Of a stretch of DNA of 64,000 bases, positions 9,851 through 23,241 are shown one piece after another. Position numbers and translations under genes: made by a program. The notes beneath the pieces are model-generated. The model made no database searches. It was given only the letters and a program-made list of their open reading frames with translations, and was not told the DNA's origin. The stretch's first letter is position 1. Every line of letters starts with the position of its first letter. Origin of the DNA: Cherax quadricarinatus (Eukaryota; Arthropoda; Malacostraca; Decapoda; Parastacidae); contig NW_027195552.1 of the NCBI RefSeq assembly GCF_038502225.1, positions 62,001 to 126,000 on the forward strand, given 5' to 3'.

Positions 9851-12800
9851 TCAACGCCCCTGCGGCCCGGTCTGTGACCAGGCCTCCTGGTGGATCAGAG
9901 CCTGATCAACCAGGCTGTTGCTGCTGGCTGCACGCAAACCAACGTACGAGCCACAGCCCGGCTGGTCAGGAACCGACTTTAGGTGCTTGTCCAGTGCCAG
10001 ATTGAAGACTGCCAGGGGTTTGTTGGTAATCCCCCTTATGTATGCTGGGAGGCAGTTGAACAGTCTCGGGCCCCTGACACTTATTGTATGGTCTCTTAAC
10101 GTGCTAGTGACACCCCTGCTTTTCATTGGGGGTATGATGCATCGTCTACCAAGTCTTTTGCTTTCGTAGTGAGTGATTTTCGTGTGCAAGTTCGGTACTA
10201 GTCCCTCTAGGATTTTCCAGGTGTATATAATCATGTATCTCTCCCGCCTGCATTCTAGGGAATACAGGTTTAGTAACCTCAAGCGCTCCCAGTAATTGAG
10301 GTGTTTTATCTCCGTTATGCGCGCTATGAAGGTTCTCTGCACATTTTCTAGGTCAGCAATTCCACCTGCCTTGAAAGGTGCTGTTAGTGTACAGCAATAT
10401 TCCAGCCTAGATAGAACAAGTGACCTGAAGAGTGTCATCATGGGCTTGGCCTCCCTAGTTTTGAAGGTTCTCATTATCCATCCTGTCATTTTTCTAGCAG
10501 ATGCGATTGATACAATGTTATGGTCCTTGAAGGTGAGATCCTCCGACATGATCACTCCCAGGTCTTTGACGTTGGTGTTTCGCTCTATTTTGTGGCCAGA
10601 ATTTGTTTTGTACTCTGATGAAGATTTAATTTCCTCGTGTTTACCATATCTGAGTAATTGAAATTTCTCATCGTTGAACTTCATATTGTTTTCTGCAGCC
10701 CACTGAAAGATTTGGTTGATGTCCGCCTGGAGCCTTGCAGTGTCTGCAATGGAAGACACTGTCATGCAGATTCGGGTGTCATCTGCAAAGGAAGACACGG
10801 TGCTGTGGCTGACATCCTTGTCTATGTCGGATATGAGGATGAGGAACAAGATGGGAGCGAGTACTGTGCCTTGTGGAACAGAGCTTTTCACCGTAGCTGC
10901 CTCGGACTTTACTCTGTTGACGACTACTCTCTGTGTTCTGTTAGTGAGGAAATTATAGATCCATCGACCGACTTTTCCTGTTATTCCTTTAGCACGCATT
11001 TTGTGCGCTATTACGCCATGGTCACACTTGTCGAAGGCTTTTGCAAAGTCTGTATATATTACATCTGCATTCTTTTTGTCTTCTAGTGCATTTAGGACCT
11101 TGTCGTAGTGATCCAATAGTTGAGACAGACAGGAGCGACCTGTTCTAAACCCATGTTGCCCTGGGTTGTGTAACTTATGGGTTTCTAGATGTGTGGTGAT
11201 CTTGCTTCTTAGGACCCTTTCAAAGATTTTTATGATATGGGATGTTAGTGCTATAGGTCTGTAGTTCTTTGCTGTTGCTTTACTGCCCCCTTTGTGGAGT
11301 GGGGCTATGTCTGTTGTTTTTAGTAACTGTGGCACGACCCCCGTGTCCATGCTCCCTCTCCATAGGATGGAAAATGCTCGTGATAAGGGCTTCTTGCAGT
11401 TCTTGATGAACACGGAGTTCCATGAGTCTGGCCCTGGGGCAGAGTGCATGGGCATGTCATTTATCGCCTGTTCGAAGTCATTTGGCGTCAGGATAACATC
11501 GGATAGGCTTGTGTTAATCAAATTTTGTGGCTCTCTCATAAAAAATTCATTTTGATCATCGACTCTCAGTCTGGTTAGCGGCTTGTTGAAAACTGAGTCA
11601 TATTGGGAATTGAGTAGCTCACTCATTTCCTTGCTGTCATCTGTGTAGGACCCATCTTGTTTAAGTAGGGGCCCAATACTGGACGTTGTTCTCGACTTTG
11701 ATTTGGCATAGGAGAAGAAATACTTTGGGTTTCTTTCGATTTCATTTATGGCTTTTAGTTCTTCCCGCTTGCTATTTCTCTGACCAGTGTCTCCCTAGGC
11801 ATTTCAGATATATTGACTTCTTTTATCCGCTCTGTTATTCTTTTCCGTCGCCTGTAAAGGGAGCGCCTGTCTCTTTCTATTTTACATCTATTCCTCCTTT
11901 TTCTTAGAGGAATAAGCCTTGTGCAAACATCGAGTGCCACCAAGTTAATCTGTTCTAGGCATAAGTTGGGGTCTGCGTTGCTTAGTATATCTTCCCAGCT
12001 TATATCGGTTAGGACTTGGTTTACTTGGTCCCACTTTATGTTTTTGTTATTGAAGTTGAATTTTGTGAATGCTCCCTTGTGACTAGTCTCATTATGTCGG
12101 TCTGGGGCTCTATGCATACATGTCTGAACCTCAATTATGTTGTGATCTGAGTATATTGTTTTTGATAGGGTGACATTTCTTATCAGATCATCATTGTTAG
12201 TGAAGATGAGGTCTAGTGTATTCTCCAGTCAAGTAGGCTCTATTATTTGCTGGTTTAAATTGAATTTTGTGCAGAAATTTAAAAGCTCGTGTGAGTGTGA
12301 GTTTTCATCAGAGCTGCCTCCTGGTGTTATTACTGCAACAATATTATTTGCCATATTCCTCCATTTTAGGTGCCTAAAGTTGAAATCCCCCAGGAGCAAG
12401 ATGTTGGGCGCAGGAGCTGGAAGATTTTCCAGACAGTGGTCAATTTTTAACAGCTGTTCCTGGAATTGCTGGGATGTTGCATCCGGAGGCTTGTAGACTA
12501 CCACAATGACTAGGTTTCGGTTCTCGACCTTTACTGTTAAAACTTCCACTACATCATTTGAGGCATTAAGCAGTTCTGTGCAAACAAGTGACTCTGCAAT
12601 GTACAGGCCAACCCCCCCCGCCTTTTGCCTGTTCACTCTGTCACATCTGTATAGGTTGTAACCTGGGATCCATATTTCGTTGTCCAAGTGATCCCTTATG
12701 TGAGTCTCAGTGAAAGCCGCGAACATTGCCTTTGCCTCTACAAGCAGTCCACGGATGAAAGGTATTTTGTTGTTTGTTGCTGGCTTTAGACCCTGTATAT

Positions 12801-12867
12801 TTGCAAAGAAGAATGTCATCGGACTGGTGGTATTGTTGGTACTGGGGGGGGATTTTTTTTCCGGCAT
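9851..12867 (-). pseudogene. LINE family B ORF2: AP endonuclease and reverse transcriptase, broken (B1)
   Basis: APE-RT protein of a CR1-group LINE. The start is either the ATG at 12903 or, more likely, the ATG at 12867-12865 that overlaps the ORF1 stop as TAATG. Endonuclease signatures are NIQGL, ETHI, GGVGLYI and LLGDFN in the first 230 residues. RT shows PLHKGGS..NYRPIALTSHI, GFRTGRSC, YTDFAKAFDKCDHG, SSVPQGTVLAPILF and FADDTRICMTV. Two lesions: an AGA-to-TGA nonsense at 12229-12231, judged against copies B3 and B4, and a deletion of about 43 bp near 11770 that changes frame. From 11626 to 9851 a 591-codon RT frame is intact. Nuclear target-primed reverse transcription is the family role; this copy cannot make the whole protein. 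Confidence 0.9.
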
Positions 12868-12869
12868 TA
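12865..12869 (-). promoter_or_regulatory. TAATG stop/start overlap between family-B ORF1 and ORF2
   Basis: In the frame that continues the ORF1 C-terminal segment (WQEMAEIVHQIQSFLEW, encoded at about 20030-19970), the first stop is TAA at 12869-12867, and its last A begins an ATG in the ORF2 frame. UAAUG overlaps are known to drive termination-reinitiation of ORF2 in some insect LINEs. In this copy the junction is split by the Gypsy insertion and ORF1 carries a frameshift, so the signal is vestigial here. Confidence 0.5.
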
Positions 12870-12903
12870 GTATCTGTATCTGTTGGTTTGGAGTGGACGC
12901 CAT

Positions 12904-13717
12904 TGTTACGAACATAGTCAGTTGGTCCCTGGGTTACAGTGCTTTTCGTAACAAAAACTTAGTACGTCTAGGTACTCACTTCAGAGGAAAAGGAATTTTC
13001 TTAGTTTCTATTTAATTTATTAATAATCATAATCACTTAAATTCACCTTCTCATATTTTGCACTATGAGTAGAATACTTTTACCATTCCTCATTAAAACA
13101 ACACAGTACTGGGTTTAGTATTTACAAATGGCTCTGAGTGAGTCACGAAATATTAGTATGGGCACATGCACAGGCGTTGCCTAAAAACTCTAACACATTA
13201 ATAGATTTCTTATGATAGGGTTCACTTTACAAGTTCTCATACACTACAGAGGCTTGCTCACTTGGCTTCACTTTCTCTAAGAGCTTCTCAACCGCCTTCT
13301 CCAACCGAGATAAGTTTTAGCAGTAAACTCCCGAAAATTCCTGGGATTTTCTAGGGAGGCGAATGGTGGTTTAGAGGTGGTTACTTCCCTCGACCCTTCC
13401 TGGTCCAAAGGAAGGTATGAACTGAACTCTGTGAGGCTTTACCAGCCCACTTTGTCTCGGTCGGAACAGGGGTTGAGCAGCTCGAAACACCTACTGGTGC
13501 TTGGCCAGGTCACCAGCAGTTGACACTAATTAAACGACCTACCTAAATACAAAGCTAAGTAATACGACCAGATAATATTATAAAGTCGAGTAAATCCATT
13601 TTAGCTACTAATGGAATTACTCCTGAATATAATATTAAATGAAATAGCAAAAATAACATGTAAAAGTATACCATTGTGATAAGAAACAGTACTTAAAATG
13701 AACAAAAGGGTGTAACA
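12904..13717 (-). repeat. 3' LTR of Gmr1-like element
   Basis: 814 bp, TG...CA ends, nearly identical to 19152-19965. The inside neighbour on the minus strand is a purine run (GGGGAGGGGA, 13718-13728), the expected polypurine tract. Confidence 0.95.
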
Positions 13718-14106
13718 TCCCCTCCCCACGACCAAATGTCGCACTGACAATAGGACAAAAATAATCTTGAATCTTTTAGATACAGTAGAAGAACTGAAAT
13801 ACCAATATAGCAAGACTGAAACATTTCACCGCCAATTCGTCCCAGACAATCTTCTTCTTGTGTTCTGAAGGTATTCAAGGAGGATATTGTTGAGACGACA
13901 GACATCTGCCTCAACAGAATTGGGTTCTCTCTTGGCCTTGGGTGACACGAATGCTGTCTCTCAAGTAAAATGTAAGGACACAGCAACTGGTCTCCAAGCT
14001 TCATCCTCCATAACTAAACTGTAAACAGTACCACTCATTCACAACTGTAGGCAAAAAAGGAAATATTAGGCGTAAGTTAGAACAAGGGCATATTGGTGCA
14101 ACTGGT
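13718..14106. other. Gmr1-like element 3' untranslated region
   Basis: About 390 bp between the pol stop and the 3' LTR. It begins (on the left) with the polypurine tract. A 103-codon minus-strand frame here has no recognisable domain and extends into the LTR, so I do not call a gene. Confidence 0.6.
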
Positions 14107-17100
14107 TTAAGGGCGGGACAAAGCATCCGCAATTACATTATGTTTGCCCTTTATGTGTAGGATTTTAATAGAAAAAGGTTGAATTCTAAGGGCCCACCTC
14201 TGTATTCTGGCATTCTTAGCCTTCATGGTATTAATGAACGTCAAAGGGTTGTGATCTGAGTATACTGTAATCTGATGAGGTGACGTTCCCAAGTAAACTT
14301 CAAAATGCTCGAGAGAGATAACCAGGGCTAGAGCTTCTTTTTCTACGGTTGCATAATTCTTTTGGTGTGGCTTTAAGGTGGATGAATAATAACATATCGG
14401 ATGTAGAATATCAGAAGAGTGGGAGGACTGTAGTAGTACTGACCCAACAGCATAACTGCTTGCATCTATATGTAACAGGAGGGGAAAGTTAAAATCAGGG
14501 CTTTTCAATACTGGAGAAGAGTTCAATAATCGCTTTAACCTATTAAAAGCCATATTACATTCCTCAGACCAAGCAAATTTAATTTTAGAACTAGTTAGCG
14601 CGAAAAGGGGGGCGGCTATGTGTGAAAAGTTAGGGCAGAATCTTCTATAATACCCAGCCATTCCCAAAAATCTCTGCACCCCTTTTCTGTCTCTTGGTAT
14701 AGGAAAGTCTACAATGGCTCTCACTTTTGCACTGATGGGTGCCACCGTCCCCTGACCTATATTGAAGCCCAAATACTTAATCATTGCTTGTCCAAATTTG
14801 CATTTGGACAAATTGATGGTAAAATTATAAGCATCTAATTTCTTAAAAAGAGCCTCCAGATGGACTAAATGTGAACTCCACTCTTCACTAAAGACTACTA
14901 GGTCGTCGAGGTAGGCTTCAACCCCCTCAAGGTTATAAGTAAGGTCATTCATAAGTCGCTGGAACGTGGATGCTGCGTTGCACAACCCGAATGGGGTAAC
15001 CAAGTAGTTGAACAAGCCTCCATGCACTGTAAATGCTGATATGTCCTGAGCTCGGTCCGTCAGGGGCACTTGATAGTAGCCTCGCAGTAAGTCCAGCCGG
15101 CTCACATACTTGGCTCCGGCAACCATATCGATTAAATCATCTACCCTAGGCAAAGGGTAACCATCAGGAACTGTGACGGAATTCACCTTTCTATAATCCG
15201 TACACATACGATAGGTTCCATCTGACTTTGGGACTAACACACAAGGTGAAGCCCATGGGCTTTTGCTTCGTTCAATTAGTCCATGGGTCAGCAAAAAGTC
15301 GATTTCCTCCTTTAGAGCTTGGTGTTTAATAGGGCTTAAGCGATAAGGGGACTGCTTGATGGGTGCAGCTCCTTGGACATCCACGTCGTGTGTCCCCAAC
15401 GTGCAACGCTTAGGTATATCGCCAAACAATGATGGGTACTTCAAAATCACATTTTTCACTTCTTTGGCTCGGTCACAGGCCAGATCTTTTAAAAAATCGT
15501 CCAGGGATCGTAGAACTTGAGTGTTTCTAAGACGGACTTCTATTCCTTTGGAGCAGTCCTCCAAATCCTCTGCTTCTTGCTGGGACTCTAGAAGAATGGC
15601 AGCGGTCGGGGCTAACCCTCCATAATATTTCTTCAATTGGTTAACATGGTATGTATGGTCTGATTTCTTTTTCCCTGGGGTACGAACAAGGTAATTCACT
15701 TCACTTAGTTTTTTAATGACTTCCAAAGGTCCCTCATATCTTGGTTTCAGTGCATGTCCAGGCGTGAATTTTTGAGCCAATACTTTATCTCCGATGTTGA
15801 AAGAGCGAGAGGCCGCATGTTCATCATGTCGTAGTTTCATTTTAGCCTGGGCTTTCTTCAAGTTCTCTGCGGCTAGGTTTCTCGTGAAAGTGAGGTGTTC
15901 CTGCATCAAAGCCGGGCATACCTGAACTGACGGAGTACGTCTTCCGGTCCAGACATCTTTCAATACTGCGAGGGGTCCACGTACCGTATAACTATATATC
16001 AACTCAAAAGGGCTATACCCTAGACTTTCCTGCTCGCTTTCCCTTACGGCCAGGAGAAGGAAAGGAATGCCCTCGTCCCAGTCTTTACTGAATTGTTCAC
16101 AGTAGGAACGCATCATCACCTTCAATGTTTGATGAAACCGTTCCAATGCTCCTTGGGACTGGGGCCTATAGCTCGTAGCGAGGATAGATCTTACACCAAG
16201 GCGTGACATGGCCTCCTTGAAGATTTTTGAAGTGAAGTTTGATCCTTGATCAGACTGGATCTCACGAGGCAGCCCTACCTGTGAGAAAAACTTTATTAAA
16301 GCGCGGACTATTGCGCGAGCATTTATTTTCCTCATGGGAATGGCCTCGGGGTAACGGGTGGCAGAATCCATTATAGTGAATAGGTACTGATTCCCCGCCT
16401 TGGTCCTGGGAAGTGGACCTACGCAATCGATGATTAAACGGGAAAAAGGCTCGCCATCTGAGGTGATAGGACAGAGAGGAGCTGGAGGCGGGGTATGAGC
16501 CGGTTTACCGATGGTCTGACAGACCCGGCAACTGCGAAGATGTTCCACCACGGTTTCCCGCATTCTAGGCCAAAAAAAGTATTTTGACAACTTTACCATT
16601 GTTTTCCTTACTCCTAGATGTCCTCCCATTGGACTATTATGGGCGACCTTCAATGCAAGCTCACGATAAATCCTAGGCAGGATTAATACATGCTTGGCCT
16701 TGGCAAAAGGTGCCCCTAGAGAATGTCTTCTGGTGGATTTCTTCATAAGTATACCCCTACTAGAATAAACACAGTCCTCTAGTTTCTCGGCCTCTTCTTC
16801 TGTTATCAACAGCTTTCTTACTTTCTCCAACGAGGGGTCTTCCATCTGTGCTTGGATTAGATCTTCAGGTCTAAACTTTTTAGCACCTAAAGAATCTAAA
16901 GTTGATTCTAGCCCTGCAGACACAGACGTCGCATCATTGGGCCAGTGGGTCGCACTAAACAATAGGTTCAAACCCAGATCAGCTTTGTCCTCTTCCTCCT
17001 CTGTTGATTCAGGAGTTAACCTGGTCGTTGCCATGGACCTAGTGACAACTCCCAGCGGAAATAATGATAGGTCCTTCCTATGAGCCTCAATCACGTAATC

Positions 17101-17496
17101 CTCTCCCGAGGTATTTTCTATCACCAGAGGTTCTTTCTTGATTCCTTCGCAGCTTAGGTCATTTCCTATCAGTAGGTCAGCAGACTTAATAGGAAATCCT
17201 TCGTCTGATATACCGACAGTCGCATATCCTTTATAGCAACCCAGGTCTAGGTATATCCTATGGAGGGGAACTCTAGAAACGGCTCCTCCATAAGCCTCCA
17301 GAAGTGCATCTATCTTGGTATAAGTGCGGTCAGACAAAGAGAGGATTCCCTTTTTTAATAATGTCAAGTAACTCCCCGTATCCCTATAGGTTTTAACAGG
17401 CACCACTTGGCACTCGTCAATACCAGCTTTTCCTTTTGAAAAATATGGGCTCATTGCCTTTTCAATTTCTTGCCCCGAGATGGCCCTCGTCTCTGG
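14107..17496 (-). CDS. pol: Gmr1-like Pol: protease, integrase, reverse transcriptase, RNase H
   Basis: The frame is open from just after the gag UGA (17499-17497); the first ATG is at 17454 (1115 codons from there, used for numbering). Aspartic protease: DTGS at residues 25-28 and LLIGND at about 94-99. Integrase: zinc finger H272, H279, C309, C312; catalytic D343, D402, E438 with the exact D-X35-E spacing; C-terminal GDKVLA...HVNQLKKYY by about 610. RT: PW.SPCVLVPKSDGT..DYRKVN at 630-655, LDLLRGYYQVP at 787, PFGLCNA at 821, YLDD at 848-851. RNase H: HIDASSYAVG at about 995, VEKEALAL, YSDHNPLTF, ending HNVIADALSRP. All catalytic residues are present and there is no internal stop. Integrase preceding RT is the Ty1/copia order inside a Gypsy-type polymerase. 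Expression probably depends on readthrough of the UGA (inference). Confidence 0.95.
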   Translation of the reverse strand, partial: PETRAISGQEIEKAMSPYFSKGKAGIDECQVVPVKTYRDTGSYLTLLKKGILSLSDRTYTKIDALLEAYGGAVSRVPLHRIYLDLGCYKGYATVGISDEGFPIKSADLLIGNDLSCEGIKKEPLVIENTSGEDYVIEAHRKDLSLFPLGVVTRSMATTRLTPESTEEEEDKADLGLNLLFSATHWPNDATSVSAGLESTLDSLGAKKFRPEDLIQAQMEDPSLEKVRKLLITEEEAEKLEDCVYSSRGILMKKSTRRHSLGAPFAKAKHVLILPRIYRELALKVAHNSPMGGHLGVRKTMVKLSKYFFWPRMRETVVEHLRSCRVCQTIGKPAHTPPPAPLCPITSDGEPFSRLIIDCVGPLPRTKAGNQYLFTIMDSATRYPEAIPMRKINARAIVRALIKFFSQVGLPREIQSDQGSNFTSKIFKEAMSRLGVRSILATSYRPQSQGALERFHQTLKVMMRSYCEQFSKDWDEGIPFLLLAVRESEQESLGYSPFELIYSYTVRGPLAVLKDVWTGRRTPSVQVCPALMQEHLTFTRNLAAENLKKAQAKMKLRHDEHAASRSFNIGDKVLAQKFTPGHALKPRYEGPLEVIKKLSEVNYLVRTPGKKKSDHTYHVNQLKKYYGGLAPTAAILLESQQEAEDLEDCSKGIEVRLRNTQVLRSLDDFLKDLACDRAKEVKNVILKYPSLFGDIPKRCTLGTHDVDVQGAAPIKQSPYRLSPIKHQALKEEIDFLLTHGLIERSKSPWASPCVLVPKSDGTYRMCTDYRKVNSVTVPDGYPLPRVDDLIDMVAGAKYVSRLDLLRGYYQVPLTDRAQDISAFTVHGGLFNYLVTPFGLCNAASTFQRLMNDLTYNLEGVEAYLDDLVVFSEEWSSHLVHLEALFKKLDAYNFTINLSKCKFGQAMIKYLGFNIGQGTVAPISAKVRAIVDFPIPRDRKGVQRFLGMAGYYRRFCPNFSHIAAPLFALTSSKIKFAWSEECNMAFNRLKRLLNSSPVLKSPDFNFPLLLHIDASSYAVGSVLLQSSHSSDILHPICYYSSTLKPHQKNYATVEKEALALVISLEHFEVYLGTSPHQITVYSDHNPLTFINTMKAKNARIQRWALRIQPFSIKILHIKGKHNVIADALSRP

Positions 17497-17499
17497 TCA
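17476..17499 (-). promoter_or_regulatory. In-frame UGA between gag and pol, candidate readthrough site
   Basis: Gag (frame of 17497-18580) and Pol are in the same frame, separated only by TGA at 17499-17497, followed by CCA. Seven nucleotides after the stop is a small hairpin, CGAG (17489-17486) with CTCG (17479-17476) around a 6-nt loop. The hairpin is weak. Same-frame gag-stop-pol is how gammaretroviruses make Gag-Pol; a plain nonsense mutation is the alternative. Confidence 0.55.
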
Positions 17500-19030
17500 T
17501 CTCAGTGAAGCAGTCTTCGGTCCTGCCGGCTCTAGATCCGCCTGTAAACATCCCTGCATGTGGGCTACTGAAGACACCATCTGCACAGGAGCACCTTCTC
17601 GATACTTATATTTCCTATCCCTTTCCAGTTGATAACATTGGTTTCTCACATGACCTCTCTTTTGGCAATATGAACAGGACAAATTCTTGACTTTATACAC
17701 CTGGTTCTGTCGTGGTTGAAACCGGTCACCATTGCATGGCTTATCCAGGGTTCGAGAGGTCACTGCTTCTGAAGGAAACTTTTGGCGAGGTTCTGTTCTT
17801 GACTTAACTGGTCGAACCTTCTGGCCCGATTTTACTGCTTCTTCTCTGGATGTTCTATCACGGATCAGCTGGCTGGAGATCTCGTAGCGATCGGCCAGTG
17901 CAGCGGTCTCCATCACATCAGGTGTTGGACGGTCGATCAGGAACTTCCGCAAATCTCCAGATATAGAATTATAGAAGTCCTCTTGTAGTATTAATTGGGT
18001 TAGGCTGCTTACGGTGTTGCTTTGTGAGGCTCTTTGCCACCTCTCGAAAGCTACCTTCTTCTGCCTGGCGAAGTCCACCCAAGTTTGCCCTGGTAACCTT
18101 TGCAGAGTACGAAAGGCTTGCTGGTAGCTCAAAGGGAGTAGATCATAGGTCTCCAGTATGACCTTTTTGACGGAGTCATATTGTATGTACTTTTCGTAAG
18201 GCAAAGCCGCGGTACATTCTCGAGCTTTACCAGTCAGCGTCGTATGCAACAAGACAGCCCAGAAATTTTGGGGCCACTGCATAGCTCGAGCCTGATTTTC
18301 GAACGTATCGAAGTACGTGTCCAGATCAGACTCGCAAAACTTGGGCACCAAAGATGCTGCTTTATGAATGTCGAAAATATTTCTGGGGGCCTCGGGCCTC
18401 ACAACTCCTTCCCTTTGCCGCTGACGTTCGTAGAGTATGGTGTCCCTCTCGAACTCTTCTGCATTCAGCCTCCTTTGGGCTTCTATTTGGGCCATTTGTA
18501 AAGTAATAAGGCGCTCCATTCTTTCGAACTGGCTCTGTGATATGGGCCCAATCGGTAGCGGAGGAGTTTGGAGGATACAAGTTTTCCCGTCCTTCCTTGG
18601 GTCGAGCACCTGCGCTGGGTGCTTCTTGTGAACCAGGGTCGGAAACTGGGCGATTAGATGCCCCAATTTCAGGCACCTCTCCCAGAGATGTCCGCTCACC
18701 AGCAGCTCCCTTTGATTCTGGCTCAGCCACATCACCAGAGGGTAGGGAAGTTGGAAGGCCACCAAGATAAAGTCCTTGTGCTCCAAGCGGTAGGTCCAAG
18801 TGTTCAAATTGAGATATTAGACTTGCCTCATCAGTATCGTCAATGTCATCCACCTCCCCTTGTTCCGGAAACAGCATGTTGCTCAAAATAGATCGAGTGG
18901 TCTCGGCGGTGTAATATTTGTTATACTTCACTCCTAGGCGTACGGCAATTTGCCAGCACTTCTGAAGTTTTAAAGACTTCAAATCTTCCAAGGTTAACTC
19001 ACATATTAACTGTTGTATTTGAGCCTCCAT
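17497..19030 (-). pseudogene. gag: Gmr1-like Gag, one frameshift
   Basis: Starts at the ATG at 19030. The first part (about 150 residues) has an N-terminal helical segment with LTLEDLKSLKLQKCWQ and an acidic stretch DDIDDTDEAS. Near 18570-18620 the coding reading moves to the frame that continues FERMERLITLQMAQIEAQRR, a capsid-like region (CESDLDTYFDTFENQARAMQWP, then LPLSYQQAFRTLQRLPGQTWVDFARQ) and a single CCHC knuckle (CSYCQKRGHVRNQC) before the UGA at 17499-17497. The shift is about 80 residues ahead of the capsid-like part, so it is probably a late disabling indel; it could also be a sequencing error, since the LTRs and Pol are so intact. Gag assembles the particle and packages element RNA. 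Confidence 0.85.
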
Positions 19031-19130
19031 AGTTAATTTTATGGGTACTTGAACAGCAGCTCACTTTCATGGGATTGGCACTTACTTCCTAGGGCTGATA
19101 TTTCCTCCAGCCCCTTGGATCAGAGAGCGA

Positions 19131-19148
19131 ATCGCGGACGGGCCCCCA
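19131..19148 (-). promoter_or_regulatory. Primer-binding site, tRNA-Pro-like
   Basis: Three bases inside the 5' LTR, the minus strand reads TGGGGGCCCGTCCGCGAT. It differs at two positions from the tRNA-Pro primer site used by murine leukaemia-type retroviruses (as I recall that site). Most Gypsy elements use other tRNAs. It primes minus-strand DNA synthesis. Confidence 0.75.
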
Positions 19149-19151
19149 CTT

Positions 19152-19965
19152 TGTTACGAACATATTCAGTTGGTCCCTGGGTTACAGTGCTTTTCGTAAC
19201 AAAAACTTAGTACGTCTAGGTACTCACTTCAGAGGAAAAGGAATTTTCTTAGTTTCTATTTAATTTATTAATAATCATAATCACTTAAATTCACCTTCTC
19301 ATATTTTGCACTATGAGTAGAATACTTTTACCATTCCTCATTAAAACAACACAGTACTGGGTTTAGTATTTACAAATGGCTCTGAGTGAGTCACGAAATA
19401 TTAGTATGGGCACATGCACAGGCGTTGCCTAAAAACTCTAACACATTAATAGATTTCTTATGATAGGGTTCACTTTACAAGTTCTCATACACTACAGAGG
19501 CTTGCTCACTTGGCTTCACTTTCTCTAAGAGCTTCTCAACCGCCTTCTCCAACCGAGATAAGGTTTAGCAGTAAACTCCCGAAAATTCCTGGGATTTTCT
19601 AGGGAGGCGAATGGTGGTTTAGAGGTGGTTACTTCCCTCGACCCTTCCTGGTCCAAAGGAAGGTATGAACTGAACTCTGTGAGGCTTTACCAGCCCACTT
19701 TGTCTCGGTCGGAACAGGGGTTGAGCAGCTCGAAACACCTACTGGTGCTTGGCCAGGTCACCAGCAGTTGACACTAATTAAACGACCTACCTAAATACAA
19801 AGCTAAGTAATACGACCAGATAATATTATAAAGTCGAGTAAATCCATTTTAGCTACTAATGGAATTACTCCTGAATATAATATTAAATGAAATAGCAAAA
19901 ATAACATGTAAAAGTATACCATTGTGATAAGAAACAGTACTTAAAATGAACAAAAGGGTGTAACA
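19152..19965 (-). repeat. 5' LTR of Gmr1-like element
   Basis: 814 bp, partner of 12904-13717, starting TGTTACGAACATATTC and ending GGGTGTAACA. Confidence 0.95.
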
Positions 19966-20076
19966 GCCATCGACTGTGGTTCCACTCCAGGAATGACTGG
20001 ATTTGGTGTACGATTTCTGCCATTTCCTGCCAGCTTTTTCTTCCTTCCTGGCACTAAAAAACCTCTCCCTCTTGAG

Positions 20077-23241
<3,165 letters not shown>

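Larger units (their letters stand above)
9819..12903 (-). mobile_element. LINE family B copy B1, ORF2 part and 3' end
   Basis: The 3' half of a minus-strand family-B LINE whose 5' half lies at 19966-23241, separated by a complete Gypsy element. The element's 3' end is compact: ORF2 stops at 9851 and only about 30 bp follow, ending in a doubled CTCCAGGT motif, reminiscent of the short terminal repeats of CR1 LINEs. The GCCAT at 12899-12903 is repeated at 19966-19970 on the far side of the Gypsy insertion. Confidence 0.9.
12904..19965 (-). mobile_element. Complete Gmr1-like Ty3/Gypsy retrotransposon
   Basis: A full-length 7062-bp LTR element on the minus strand: 5' LTR 19152-19965, primer site 19131-19148, gag, pol, polypurine tract, 3' LTR 12904-13717. 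It is flanked by a perfect 5-bp duplication GCCAT (12899-12903, 19966-19970). Each LTR is exactly 814 bp, starts TGTTACGAAC and ends GTGTAACA; I could find only two differences between them (near 12916/19164 and 13316/19564), so insertion was recent. The pol order is protease, integrase, RT, RNase H, unlike ordinary Gypsy and like Gmr1-type elements. It is inserted in LINE family B exactly at the ORF1/ORF2 junction. No env-like frame is seen. Confidence 0.95.

Noticed and set aside
10658..11086. 142-codon plus-strand frame, also seen inverted at 41606-42034
   Set aside because: Antisense shadow of the conserved RT region of LINE family B; its recurrence reflects the LINE, not a gene.
13693..14004. 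103-codon frame before the 3' LTR as a possible env
   Set aside because: No signal peptide, fusion or membrane segment, and it runs into the LTR.
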